A DNA stretch of 64,000 nucleotides from Physcomitrium patens (GCF_000002425.4 NC_037256.1:10026083-10090082); one strand, 5' to 3'; numbered from the stretch's first letter, positions 26,700-38,249 are shown. Made by a program: numbers and translations. The notes: generated by a model from the sequence alone, not told the origin.

Positions 26700-26717
26700 A
26701 GGACTATGTCCCTAACA

Positions 26718-26731
26718 TCACCCCCTCCTTT
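26718..26731 (-). promoter_or_regulatory. Chromovirus polypurine tract
   Basis: On the element strand AAAGGAGGGGGTGA directly abuts the 3' LTR, the expected place for plus-strand DNA priming. Confidence 0.85.
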
Positions 26732-26808
26732 AGCTTCGAGGTCTCTGAGAAGCAATGTTGTTGTCAATCAGTACCAACGCAAGAAAATGAAGATCTGTCG
26801 CATAACGT

Positions 26809-28007
26809 TGTCGTGTTGTAACACGAGTATATAGTGAAAATAAAAAGAAAGGGGAATTTTATTAATATTCAGTTACCTCGAATATTGGGAGCAACGACCA
26901 ACTCCTGTACAAATACTGAGTGGCCAGGTTCAGTCACCCTGTTACAGTCAGCCGGGGCATACTGAAATGCTCCATTCGATTCCAATAACAGGAGTCAGCA
27001 GGAAGAGAAGGATCAATTCACACGACGGGTTCGAAGAGCCAATTGGATCCAATTTCGAGAATCCAATCCGGGTCCTCTTACCCAATATGAGACTTGAATT
27101 GGCAGGACAATCCAATGCAGACCCAATTACGGGAACATCCAGGGAACGTTGTTTGCGGCAAATGGATCTCTTAAAGGTAAAAATGGAGGAGAAGGCCTTG
27201 ATGACGTGAGCCAATTTCGGATCTAAGCTCTGATGGCGAGAGCCAATTTCGGATCCAAGACGAAAGATTGAAGGAATTCAAGAGGATAAGGTTAGGGGAA
27301 GAATAAGTTTGAAGGGGAATCAATTTTTAGGGGGTTTTTTTTCAGATCAGAGAGGAGGGGGGGGTTTTTTTTTTTTCTGGGAATCGGAGGGGAGCTAGTT
27401 TTCAAGCTTTTGCAAGGTTACTAATTCGATTTTTATTGGAGGTTTTTTGAAGATCAAGGGGATTAGAGAGAGGAGCTTTATGCTTCGGGTCGGGGAAGGA
27501 AAGACATAGAATTTGGATTTTTCTTCTTCGTAGAGTTTTGGGAAGACTGAGGCAATCGCTGCTGAAGTCAGTATTGTAATGGTGAATCGGGATTTTTAAT
27601 GAAGTGGGTTTGAATACTCTTGACTGTTTTGTGAAATCGAGTTATGTCTATGATTGAAGGATTAAAAGGATGTCTATAGGATTGAGTATGCGGAGTGAAT
27701 GAAATTTATTGGGTTAATCTAACAAGACAGTCAGTGGATACAAGATCGTGAGTACAAAGCGGTATTGAAGATTAACAGTTTGTGTTGTTCGGGGTTCTCT
27801 GTAACGTCTAGAGACCTACCGGCTGGGGTAAAAAGGACTTCGACAAGCAGTCGAAGAGCATCCGTATAGATTTACGGTACATTGTTGTAGTCGTTTATAT
27901 TCCAGCAGTCAAAACTGATAGACTGCTTGACTATCGACGAATCTCCATACTACCTTCTACAACCAAAGGCCCGGCGCGTCTTGGGCAGGAAAGCACGTAA
28001 TACGACA
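26809..28007 (+). repeat. Copy 2 5' LTR
   Basis: Begins TGTCGTGTTGTAACACG, which contains a perfect small hairpin, and ends AATACGACA. It shares a U3 segment (about 27000-27140) with the LTR at 42313 that differs from the copy 1 LTRs. Near the end it holds three consecutive perfect hairpins: 27838-27856, 27862-27877 and 27904-27927. Confidence 0.9.
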
Positions 28008-28011
28008 AAAG

Positions 28012-28026
28012 TGGTGAATCCGACGT
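28012..28026 (+). promoter_or_regulatory. Copy 2 primer-binding site region
   Basis: TGGTGAATCCGACGT starts four bases after the LTR and would pair with the 3' CCA end of a tRNA; I could not name the tRNA. Copy 1 has TGGTGAACCTGACGT at the same place (35160-35174, minus). The site is cut at its ACGT by the copy 1 insertion. Confidence 0.6.
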
Positions 28027-29195
28027 TGTCGTATTACGTGCTTTCCTGCTCGAGAACGTGCCGGGCGTCTGGCTGTAGAAGGTAGTATGAAGATTCGCCG
28101 ATAGTCAAGCAGTCTATCAGTTTTTGACTGCTGGAATATAAACGACTGCAACAATGTACCGTAAATCTATACGGGTGCTCTTCGACTGCTTGTCGAAGTC
28201 CTTTTTGCCCCAGCCGGTAGGTCTCTAGACGTTACAGAGAACCCCGTACGACCCAAACTGTTAACCTTCAATACTGCTTTGTACTTACGATCTTGTATCC
28301 ACTGACTGTCTTGTTAGATTAACCCAATAAATTTCATTCACTCCGCATACTCAATCCTATAGGCACCCTTTTAATCCTTCAATCACAGACGTAACTCGAT
28401 TTCACAAAACAGTCAAGAGTATTCAAACCCACTTCATTTAAAAATCCCGATTCACCATTACAACACTGACTTCAGCAGCGATTGCCTCAGTCTTCCCCAA
28501 AACTCTACGAAGAAGAAAAATCCAAATTCTATGTCTTTCCTTCCCCGACCCGAAGCATGAAGCTCCTCTCTCTAATTCCCCTGATCTTCAAAAAAACCTC
28601 CAATGAAAACCGAACTGGTAACCTTCCAAAAGCTTGAAAACTAGCTCCCCCCTCGATTCCCTTCCAAAAAAAAACCCCCCCTCAAAACTATATCCCACCT
28701 AACCTTATCCTCTGAATTTCTTCAATCTTCCGTCTTAGATCCGGAATTGGCTCCCACCTCAAGCTTGGATCCAAAATTGGCTCTCGCCGTCAAGCTTTCT
28801 CCTCCGTTTTTGCCTTTAAGAAATCCATTTACCGAAAACAACGTTCCCTGAAACAGCACAGAGAACAGGACAGCCTGAAACAGAATCGAACCCCGTAATC
28901 GGGACCACATTGAGTCGCCCAACCAATTCAGGTCCTATATTGAAAAAGATGCCCGTAGTAACCTGGATGTTCCCGTAATTGGGTCAAATTGGTCCTCTCT
29001 TCCTGCTGACTCCCGTTATTGGAATCGAATGGAGCATTTCAGTATGCCCCGGCTGACTGTAACGGAGTGACTGAACCTGACCACTCAGTATTTGTACTCG
29101 AGTTGATCGATGCTCCCAATATTCAAGGTAACTGAATATTAATAAAATTCCCCTTTCATTTTATTTTCACTGTATACTCGTGTTACAACACGACA
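28027..29195 (-). repeat. Copy 1 3' LTR
   Basis: 1169 bp, equal in length to the 5' copy at 35178-36346. On the plus strand it begins TGTCGTATTACG and ends ACACGACA. Together with the copy 2 LTR at 26809-28007 it forms an inverted repeat separated by only 19 bases. Confidence 0.92.
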
Positions 29196-29213
29196 TCCAC
29201 CCCCTCTGAACCT
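29196..29213 (-). promoter_or_regulatory. Copy 1 polypurine tract
   Basis: On the element strand the purine run GTTCAGAGGGGGTGGA ends at the 3' LTR. The same tract is at 42297-42312 in copy 2. Confidence 0.75.
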
Positions 29214-29257
29214 GTGCATCCTCCGGTATGCACCAATTTACCCAATTGCTGTTTGAT

Positions 29258-29755
29258 TCAGAATATATCTCCTATGTCTTTGTCCAGTTCGTCTTCGTCA
29301 CCTTCATTATCCATATCACTTTCATCTTCTTGCTGCGGAATCTCTATACCTTCATTAAGGTCTTCCATATTCATCTCTGCGTGTCTTTGCTTAAATATTT
29401 TTACTCGCTTCCCTGCAATTGGTATTTTCAATTTTGTACCATCTGACTCCCGTAATGAGTAAGTCGCATTATCATGAACAGTTGTTACAACATATGGTCC
29501 AAACCAACGTTTTGAAAATTTCCGCAAGGTACTATGTTGATTATCCAGACTATTGTCATAAACAAGTATCCAGTCACCTTCCTCGATTGCTTTTGGTCTC
29601 AATCGATGTTGCTTATCGAATCGCGCCTTGTTTTGTAACCTTGCTCTTTTTAACCTTCCCAATGCTATCTGGACATCTTCCGTTCTTTGCTCCAATTGTC
29701 GAATCCTAATAGCCAGAAGTTCTTCTCTTGTCAATCCATCTTCCCATGGTAGCAC
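29258..29755 (-). pseudogene. Copy 1 integrase C-terminal module (GPY/F type)
   Basis: 165 codons from the LPWEDG segment through a coiled-coil-prone stretch (LEQRTEDVQIALGRLKRARL) and the KRWFGPYVV motif of the GPY/F module, which in Ty3 elements follows the integrase core. It ends with an acidic tail. It is separated from the integrase core only by a TAG at 29759-29761, which copy 2 shares. Confidence 0.8.
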
Positions 29756-29758
29756 ACT

Positions 29759-31447
29759 CTAAATAAGTACCTTTTCTTCAATCGGCATAATTGGTTTTTG
29801 ACCTGTCATAAGTTCTACTGGCATATATCCTGTCACCGAACTATGTGTTGTTCGATCAGCCCATAATGCAAATGACAATAGCCGTGGCCACTCTTTAACC
29901 TTCCCATTACAAGCTATAATCAATGCTTTCACAATCGGCGGGTGACCACGTTCGCTTTTTGCATTCCCTTCCGGATTATAAGCAGTAGTCAGTGATAGTT
30001 TAACTCCACATCTTTCAAAGAACTTACGAGCTTCTTGTGCATTTGATTCTCCACGATCTGCAGTGATTTTTCCTACACACCCGTAACGGCAAATGACATC
30101 TTCAAGCAAAAACCTACAAATCCCCTCTGTAGATTTTGTCCTCAATGCTCTTCCTTCTACTTGATTTGATAAATCTTCACGAGCTAGAACCAAATATCTC
30201 ATCTGCCATAACCCAACCGGCATAATAACCAAATCAACAACCCATTTAAAATGAATAGCTAGAGGATACGTAGGATGAAGACCATCTCGATGTCGGATAT
30301 TAGAATACGATTGATAGATTTTACATGACTCTACAAATGAGAGCACATCTCGATACATATTTTTCCACCAATATCGTTCCTTGAGTTTAGCAAAAGTAGC
30401 CCAGATTCTTCTATGCCCTGTCCATAAACTATCATGAAACTCCTTTAATAATTTTAGTTTTTCTTCCCTTTTGCCTATCACTCGTTGTGGCATCCCAATT
30501 CCTTTCTTCGGTCTCTTCCATAAGAATCCATTTCGAAGTAAAAATCCATATGCTTTTTTTCTTATTTGTTTGAATTTTTCTGTAGACCAATTTCCCTGCT
30601 TAGACAAGGTATTCAAATAATGACCAATATCCAATAATTCTCCTTCATAAGCTTCTTCAAGAAATAGCTTGTCTTCTCTTTTGAGATTTGATATTGAATA
30701 GAATTTCAATCCGACATCATCAATGTCTTCAACCATTTCGTCCTCCCTCTCGTATCTTGCTCGAGATAGCATGTCTGCTACTAAATTGTCCTTCCCAGTG
30801 ATATGCTTAAATTCTGGATTTAGTGACTTAATATAAGCAATCCATCTCAACATTACAATATCTGGCGTTGAATAGTTAATAATCATTCCAAGCAATGGCA
30901 AGCAATCTGTTTCAATTACTACTACTGCTCCAATCAAATAGCCCTTTTCAGCTTTCATAGCCAAAACGACTCCCCAAAGTTCTCTTTTGACTTGCGAATA
31001 TGCACGCTGACGAATACTTAAAACTTTAGCCCCAAATCGAACTGCAAATCTACTCCCATTTGAATCATCTTGACCCACAGCCCATCCAACGGCAATTGGA
31101 CTAGCGTCTACAGTAAGAATCACTGGTCTATTGCACTTATAATCAACCTTCCTCAATATTGGAGGTGACATCAATAATTTCTTCAATCTTTGCATTGCCT
31201 GAATATGCCTTTCTTTCCATTCAAATCGGTAACCCTTGCATAACAGTTCATATAATGGATCCGCTATGTGAGCAAAATGAGGGATCCAGATTCGATAAAA
31301 TACACATGCACCTAAAAACCTGCGAACCTCTGTTAAAGAACCACAATCCTCTTTCATCCTTCCAATTGCATCAACTTTAGTCGGATCTGGTTTTCTTCCG
31401 TAAGATCCGCATAAATGTCCAACAATTACAACCTCTCCGACTCCAAA
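29759..31447 (-). pseudogene. Copy 1 reverse transcriptase C-terminus, RNase H and integrase core
   Basis: RNase H starts at TVDASPIAVGWAVGQ, keeps the acidic residues (D of TVDAS, E of KRELWG, D of ETDCLP) and ends near ITGKDNLVADMLSRA. Integrase follows with a zinc-binding region (its CxxC reads CKIYQ here, CKICQ in copy 2) and the D, D, E residues in VVDLVIMP, ITADRGESN and NAKSERGH. The left end is the shared TAG at 29759-29761; the upstream break is a stop at 31448-31450 private to this copy. Confidence 0.85.
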
Positions 31448-31945
31448 TCAGGACTTCATACCCGATAATGTAAGATGAACTTCTCCAAGCCGAGTTAAAA
31501 TCTTTTCACAATCTTGTATATGATCAACAACATATCTGCGACACCCCCTCGTATCTAAAGTTTCATCCTTGTCTCCTTCTCTGCACCCTTTTATAGGAAC
31601 ATCATCCAGAAAAGGCATAGTCTTTTCCGGAATAAAATCTCTCAATACCTTATTCATCCCATTCATCATATGCACAACTGAGTTGGTCGCGCCTTGAGGA
31701 AGAGTGCACATTCTAACCAATCCAAGCGGTGTCCTCATCGTTGTCATATCTCTACTTCCTTCGGCAAGTTGAAATTGATCATAACCTGAATACAAATCAC
31801 CCATTGAATAGATCCCCCTTCCAGCAAACGCGTCAGCAAATTCATCCACAATAGGTCCAATTCCTGCATTCCTAACAGTTACAGCATTCACCGGCTGCAT
31901 ATCTTGAATAAACCGTAGTGATCCATTCTTCTTAGGTACCGTAAA
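31448..31945 (-). pseudogene. Copy 1 reverse transcriptase palm domain
   Basis: Contains MGDLYSGYDQFQL, the LPQGATNS motif and the active-site box FLDDVPIKG in place of the commoner Y-x-DD-ILIFS. A TGA at 31946-31948, shared with copy 2, lies just before the FTVPKKNGSLRF segment that begins the domain. Confidence 0.85.
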
Positions 31946-32736
31946 TCATCGACTAGAATACGGCGCAAATGAAGGTTCCAATATTTTCATCTTTATCTTT
32001 TCTTTTAATAGCTCAACCAATTTAGGTAAATGTGCCCTCGGTACTGGAATCGGTCTTAGATTCCAAGGTACATGCGGTACAGTGAAGATAACCATAGGTG
32101 TTATAATATTTGGATCCACACACCCAATTTCATGAGATTCGAAGGCAAACGATCTACCTTGTTTAGCCAACATCTTTTTGAAGCAAGTAATTTCCTCCGA
32201 CAATAAAGAACCATCAGAACCAATCTTCAATTCTTCAAAAGTCTCTTCAGTAAACTGATGTCCAATACTCATTGGATCTCTTAAACTTGCTTCTTTTGAT
32301 GCTTCTCCCATTTGTTCTTTAGAATCCTCTGGTAATGGTCCGGCAACAGGCTTTATCTTCTTATCTGTCGTTTTATATCTCGTTTCTATTGTGACTTCTG
32401 GTGCTTGAAAAGATTCAAGCATGGTATAAACCTCTCTCGAATGAATCTCAACAATCTTATCATTATCCCCTAACTCAATAGATGTAATCAATTCCAATGA
32501 ATCTTCCAGCCCATTTTCTTCATAAACACCCAAAATCCTCTCATCATCTTACAATGTACCTATCTTGCGTAACTGTCCTTCAATATCATATAATCTTTTT
32601 CTTTCTTTTCTTTTAAAATCATCAACTTTCTTATACATAATATTTCCATTCTCCAATATACCAATAAAACTCGCATCAAAGGCACCTTCATCTCGCGAGA
32701 GTACCTCTTCTTTTGTACCTCCATAATCTCGCTTTA
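31946..32736 (-). pseudogene. Copy 1 linker region between protease and reverse transcriptase
   Basis: The frame changes between the protease ORF (stop 32734-32736) and this part, and a TAA lies at 32549-32551; copy 2 shares both. The conserved end (ILEPSFAPYSSR, just before the reverse transcriptase) is typical of the Ty3 reverse transcriptase N-terminal extension. Confidence 0.7.
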
Positions 32737-33258
32737 CAATGGTACCTCCCCAAAATCCTTAAATCCTTCAACAATCTTTGGCAATGGTTTCTCTATCAAC
32801 CTATCTCGATTCCGTTCATGGTTTGGAGGTACTGTTAGAAATTGTACAGCTTTCCTCCCATCTTCGCTCCGTACCCTTGCATAAGCAGAACCATCGTCAA
32901 GTACCTTTGTTTCTATCCGTGTTGCCGTGATATAAGGTTGTCCTAAAATCAACGGATAAGATGTTGTATCTTGAACGAAGAAATGTTGCTCCGTCGCAAC
33001 ATCCCCAATCCGAATTTTGACATCTGGACAAGCTCCATATAATTCGCCCCGTGTGTTATTAGCTGCTCGTATTGCCCATCCATGTTCCATATCAATTGGC
33101 CATTTTTGCTTCTTATAAAGATCTTTAGACATGAGATTTATTTCAGAACCATGGTCCACCAAGGCAACTATTGGTTCTTCTATATCTCCTACCTTCACCA
33201 ATACCTCAGTAGTTGCTCTTGCCCAATGCTTTCGAGTATAATGGCTCAAAGTTTCCAT
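32734..33258 (-). pseudogene. Copy 1 aspartic protease
   Basis: 174 codons with VALVDHGSEINLMS at the active site and LILGQPY downstream (the ILG flap-side motif). The residue after the catalytic Asp is His, where retropepsins have Ser or Thr. Copy 2 is the same. Confidence 0.8.
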
Positions 33259-33288
33259 TTCCTTGTCACTAGAATCTTCGAAACGTAC

Positions 33289-35106
33289 TCACTGATTATA
33301 CCCATTCTTTTCATTTGTTGGTTGCTTGTAACCAATATCAACCTCTTCTTCATCTCTACATATTCTTGCATCAATAGCATGACTCATTCCAGTTTCGCCC
33401 ATTAATTGCCTTTTTCGCTTAATGCTGTCAATGATAACATCATGAAACTCCTTCTTTGCAATTTCCAAGACTTCTTTCAATGTGAATTCCACCTTAGCGT
33501 TTAATATACGTTCTTCCAGCACCCCTTTCAAATTTGTTGCCGCTTCAATGTCAGAAAGTAGCTTATAAGCAATTGATTTGCCCTTATCTTTTGTCTCCGT
33601 TGTTTTTTCTCCCAATGATGCTGAGGTATCCTTTACAGGCAATTCTTGTGAAGCTGCCTCCCGAGCCTTGTCTCCTCGAGTTTGCCTCTTAGAAGAATTT
33701 CCTTCTCTAGTATTATCAAAATTTCCTTGTCTTTTTTCTTCCATCAAAGCTTCATGTTGGCTCTTAGCAATATATGCATGAACTGAAAGAGACTTAACAG
33801 GATCCTTCCAACCTGTTCTACCTCGTATTGTAGCTGCAGTTCTCAATAATGCTTCTCGAGGTAATTTCCCTTCTTGCATTGTAGAAACGGCAGAAGCCCA
33901 AAACTCACTAGTTTCCGTACTTCCACCAATTGCATCATCTACTCTAGCACCATAACTTGCACTTTCTCGTACTACTGTTTCATGCTCTTTTAAGTAATCT
34001 TGAACCAATGCTCTCATTCCTCCCTTGCCAAAATTGGTTTGAAGAAGATCCTCCCTATCTTTCAATGCTATCTTCCCATCTTTCCAGCAAATAATTCCCT
34101 GCCGTATCATATTATTAAATTCATTGCAATCTTTTCTAGTGTGTGAAGCATCATCACACCAAATGCATCTTTGTACGTATCCTTGTTTTGAAATATTCTT
34201 CGAATTGTTTATAGAAGTATTCTCTTCAAGTCTTGCCAATTTGATTTGAAGATCTCGCATTCCTCGTATATTTTCTTCCATCCCCATATCTGCTTTCTTT
34301 GACAAGGATGTCGAAGGTTGAACTGTAGGCATTGTTGGTGGTGTTGTACGTACTGGAGCTTTGGGTGCTTGTACTGTTTTCGGAATATTGCTCCTATCCT
34401 TCCTCCTTTCTTTTTTCGTAAGCAACCTCACCGCATCTTCAACGTTCTTCCACTTCGTTGTCAATCCTTCATCTTCTTCTTTCTCTTCAAGAAGGGGTTC
34501 TAATTTCTCTTGCAATTCTCCATCAGCAGCTTGAAGAAATAGATCAACTTTGTTCGGCTCCAATGTCAATTTTTCTACCTTCGATAATTGAGAGTCCTGC
34601 CTCTCAAATTCCTTTAGTAGCTCTGTTGCTTGCAAATTCTTATTGGGCCGTTCAATCCATCCCAGAAACAGCTTGTTAGTAACGCGATCAGCATCTTCCA
34701 AGAAATATTCGTCTTTCAACGCATGTGAAAAATCCTCCCATGAATTCCCACAACGATCCGTAATCGATGTAATGTGGTCCCTTATTTTCGGTATCGTGGC
34801 AAGTCCAAATAGTGCAACCATTTTCTTCTCAGAAACCCGATTTAATTCCATTTCACGAACATGACATCTTAAATACCTTGAAATATTCCTCCCATCAAAT
34901 TGATCAATTTTATTGACCACTGCTTGCAATGCTTTGGTTGCCAAAGCTTCCTTTCGATCATTGCTTTGCTGTTGCTGCATTGACAATGAGAAGGCTTGAA
35001 ACAAACTAGCAATAGACGGATCCATGTGCATACCTTGTCCTTTAGAAGACTCCCCACCAGAAACTTCTCCAAAAAATCCTTCAAAATTTTTATTTTCGTT
35101 TTCCAT
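33289..35106 (-). CDS. Copy 1 gag, intact (605 codons)
   Basis: Opens with ATG at 35106 and runs uninterrupted to a TGA at 33289-33291. It has a glutamine-rich N-terminal part, a capsid-like helical region (IDQFDGRNISRYL, VSEKKMVALFGLA), and a perfect C-x2-C-x4-H-x4-C zinc knuckle (CIWCDDASHTRKDC) near residue 317. It is the only full gag of the two copies. In copy 2 the same frame has one private stop. Confidence 0.85.
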   Translation of the reverse strand: MENENKNFEGFFGEVSGGESSKGQGMHMDPSIASLFQAFSLSMQQQQSNDRKEALATKALQAVVNKIDQFDGRNISRYLRCHVREMELNRVSEKKMVALFGLATIPKIRDHITSITDRCGNSWEDFSHALKDEYFLEDADRVTNKLFLGWIERPNKNLQATELLKEFERQDSQLSKVEKLTLEPNKVDLFLQAADGELQEKLEPLLEEKEEDEGLTTKWKNVEDAVRLLTKKERRKDRSNIPKTVQAPKAPVRTTPPTMPTVQPSTSLSKKADMGMEENIRGMRDLQIKLARLEENTSINNSKNISKQGYVQRCIWCDDASHTRKDCNEFNNMIRQGIICWKDGKIALKDREDLLQTNFGKGGMRALVQDYLKEHETVVRESASYGARVDDAIGGSTETSEFWASAVSTMQEGKLPREALLRTAATIRGRTGWKDPVKSLSVHAYIAKSQHEALMEEKRQGNFDNTREGNSSKRQTRGDKAREAASQELPVKDTSASLGEKTTETKDKGKSIAYKLLSDIEAATNLKGVLEERILNAKVEFTLKEVLEIAKKEFHDVIIDSIKRKRQLMGETGMSHAIDARICRDEEEVDIGYKQPTNEKNGYNQ

Positions 35107-35177
35107 AAAAATAAAGATAAAATCAACCGAAATCGAATACCTTCTACCTCAAGCTTTCACGTCAGGTTCACCACTTA

Positions 35178-36346
35178 TGTCGTATTACGTGCTTTCCTGC
35201 TCGAGAACGCGCCGGGCGTCTGGCTGTAGAAGGTAGTATGGAGATTCGCCGATAATCAAGCAGTCTATCAGTTTTTGACTGCTGGAATATAAACGACTGC
35301 AACAATGTACCGTAAATCTATACGGGTGCTCTTCGACTGCTTGTCGAAGTCCTTTTTGCCCCAGCCGGTAGGTCTCTAGACGTTACAGAGAACCCCGTAC
35401 GACCCAAACTGTTAACCTTCAATACTGCTTTGTACTTACGATCTTGTATCCACTGACTGTCTTGTTAGATTAACCCAATAAATTTCATTCACTCCGCATA
35501 CTCAATCCTATAGGCACCCTTTTAATCCTTCAATCACAGACGTAACTCGATTTCACAAAACAGTCAAGAGTATTCAAACCCACTTCATTTAAAAATCCCG
35601 ATTCACCATTACAATACTGACTTCAGCAGCGATTGCCTCACTCTTCCCCAAAACTCTACGAAGAAGAAAAATCCAAATTCTATGTCTTTCCTTCCCCGAC
35701 CCGAAGCATGAAGCTCCTCTCTCTAATTCCCCTGATCTTCAAAAAAACCTCCAATGAAAACCGAACTGGTAACCTTCCAAAAGCTTGAAAACTAGCTCCC
35801 CCCTCGATTCCCTTCCAAAAAAAAACCCCCCCTCAAAACTATATCCCACCTAACCTTATCCTCTGAATTTCTTCAATCTTCCGTCTTAGATCCGGAATTG
35901 GCTCCCACCTCAAGCTTGGATCCGAAATTGGCTCTCGCCGTCAAGCTTTCTCCTCCGTTTTTACCTTTAAGAAATCCATTTACCGAAAACAACGTTCCCT
36001 GAAATGGCACAGAGAACAGGACAGCCTGAAACAGAATCGAACCCCGTAATCGGGACCACATTGAGTCGCCCAACCAATTCAGGTCCTATATTGGGAAAGA
36101 TGCCCGTAGTAACCTGGATGTTCCCGTAATTGGGTCAAATTGGTCCTCTCTTCTTGCTGACTCCCGTTATTGGAATCGAATGGAGCATTTCAGTATGCCC
36201 CGGCTGACTGTAACGGAGTGACTGAACCTGACCACTCAGTATTTGTACTCGAGTTGATCGATGCTCCCAATATTCAAGGTAACTGAATATTAATAAAATT
36301 CCCCTTTCATTTTATTTTCACTGTATACTCGTGTTACAACACGACA
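35178..36346 (-). repeat. Copy 1 5' LTR, spacer of the large inverted repeat
   Basis: Same length and nearly the same sequence as 28027-29195. It lies between the two inverted coding bodies and is followed at once by ACGT and the continuation of copy 2. Confidence 0.92.
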
Positions 36347-36401
36347 ACGTGAAAGCTTGAGGTGGAAGGTATTGGACTTCGGTTGATTTTATCTTTATTT
36401 T

Positions 36402-38219
36402 ATGGAAAACGAAAATAAAAATTTTGAAGGATTTTTGGGAGGAGTTTCTGGTGGGGATTCTTCTAAAGGACAAGGTATGCACATGGATCCGTCTATTGCT
36501 AGTATGTTTCAAGCCTTCTCATTATCAATGCAGCAACAGCAAAGCAATGATCGAAAGGAAGCTTTGGCAACCAAAGCATTGCAAGCAGTGGTCAATAAAA
36601 TTGATCAATTTGATGGAAGGAATATTTCAAGGTATTTAACATATTATGTTCATGAAATGGAATTAAATCAGGTTTCTGAGAAAAAAATGGTTGCACTATT
36701 TGGACTTGCCACGATATCGGAGATAAGAGACCACATTACATCGATTACGGATCGTTATGGGAATTCATGGGAGGATTTTTCACATGCATTGAAAGACGAA
36801 TATTTCTTGGATGATGCTGATCGCGTAACTAAGAAGCTGTTTCTGGGATGGATTGAACGGCCCAATAAGAATTTGCAAGCAACAGAGCTACTAAAGGAAT
36901 TTGAGAGGCAGGACTCTCAATTATCGAAGGTAGAAAAATTGACATTGGAGCCGAACAAAGTTGATCTATTTCTTCAAGCTGCTGATGGAGAATTGCAAGA
37001 GAAATTAGAACCCCTTCTTGAAGAGAAAGAAGAAGATGAAGGATTGACAACGAAGTGGAAGAACGTTGAAGATGCGGTGAGGTTGCTTACGAAAAAAGAA
37101 AGGAGGAAGGATAGGAGCAATATTCCGAAAACAGTACAAGCACCCAAAGCTCCAGTACGTACAACACCACCAACAATGCCTACAGTTCAACCTTCGACAT
37201 CCTTGTCAAAGAAAGCAGATATGGGGATGGAAGAAAATATACGAGGAATGCGAGATCTTCAAATCAAATTGGCAAGACTTGAAGAGAATACTTCTATAAA
37301 CAATTCGAAGAATATTTCAAAACAAGGATACGTACAAAGATGCATTTGGTGTGATGATGCTTCACACACTAGAAAAGATTGCAATGAATTTAATAATATG
37401 ATACGGCAGGGAATTATTTGCTGGAAAGATGGGAAGATAGTATTGAAAGATAGGGAGGATCTTCTTCAAACCAATTTTGGCAAGGGAGGAATGAGAGCAT
37501 TGGTTCAAGATTACCTAAAAGAGCATGAAACAGCAGCACGAGAAAGTGCAAGTTATGGTGCTAGAGTAGATGATGAAATTGGTGGAAGTACGGAAACTTG
37601 TGAGTTTTGGGCTTCTGCCGTTTCTACAATGTAAGAAGGGAAATTACCTCGAGAAGCATTATTGAGAACTGCAGCTACAATACGAGGTAGAACAGGTTGG
37701 AAGGATCCTGTTGAGTCTCTTTCAGTTCATGCATATATTGCTAAGAGCCAACATGAAGCTTTGATGGAAGAAAAAAGACGAGGAAATTTTGATGATACAA
37801 GAGAAGGAAATTCTTCTAAGAGGCAAACTCGAGGAGACAAGGCTCGGGAGGCAGCTTCACAAGAATTGCCTATAAAGGATACCTCAACATCATTGGGAGA
37901 AAAAACAAAGGACACAAAAGATAAAGGCAAATCAATTGCTTATAAGCTACTTTCTGACATTGAAGCGGCAACAAATTTGAAAGGGGTGCTGGAAGAACGT
38001 ATATTAAACGCTAAGGTGGAATTCACATTGAAAGAAGTCTTGGAAATTGCAAAGAAGGAGTTTCATGATGTTATCATTGACAGCATTAAGCGAAAAAGGC
38101 AATTAATGGGCGAAACTGGAATGAGTCATGCTATTGATGCAAGAATATGTAGAGATGAAGAAGAGGTTGATATTGGTTACAAGCAATCAACAAATGAAAG
38201 GAATGGGTATAATCAGTGA
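36402..38219 (+). pseudogene. Copy 2 gag
   Basis: Same gag as in copy 1, with ATG at 36402, the CIWCDDASHTRKDC zinc knuckle and a TGA at 38217-38219. A TAA at 37632-37634 is private to this copy and splits the frame into 410 and about 194 codons. Confidence 0.85.
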
Positions 38220-38249
38220 GTACATTTCGAAGATTCTAGTGATAAGGAA

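Larger units (their letters stand above)
26302..26717 (-). repeat. Chromovirus 3' LTR (416 bp, with internal 101-bp duplication)
   Basis: Matches the 5' LTR (48826-49140, 315 bp). The 101-bp length difference equals one tandem duplication: units start at 26493 and 26594. On plus-strand coordinates the ends are TATCAC (TGTCAC in the other copy) and CTAACA. Confidence 0.9.
28027..36346 (-). mobile_element. ACGT-family Ty3/gypsy element, copy 1
   Basis: Complete element on the minus strand: 5' LTR 35178-36346, internal region 29196-35177, 3' LTR 28027-29195. Both LTRs are 1169 bp and differ at only about a dozen positions by eye, so this is the youngest insertion of the stack. Target duplication ACGT (28023-28026 and 36347-36350). 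The coding part is nearly identical to copy 2 but in opposite orientation. Confidence 0.93.

Noticed and set aside
29214-34864. ORFs antisense to copy 1 coding regions (and the matching set antisense to copy 2)
   Set aside because: They are shadows of gag and pol. They appear in both copies only because the copies are near-identical, and they lack family motifs.
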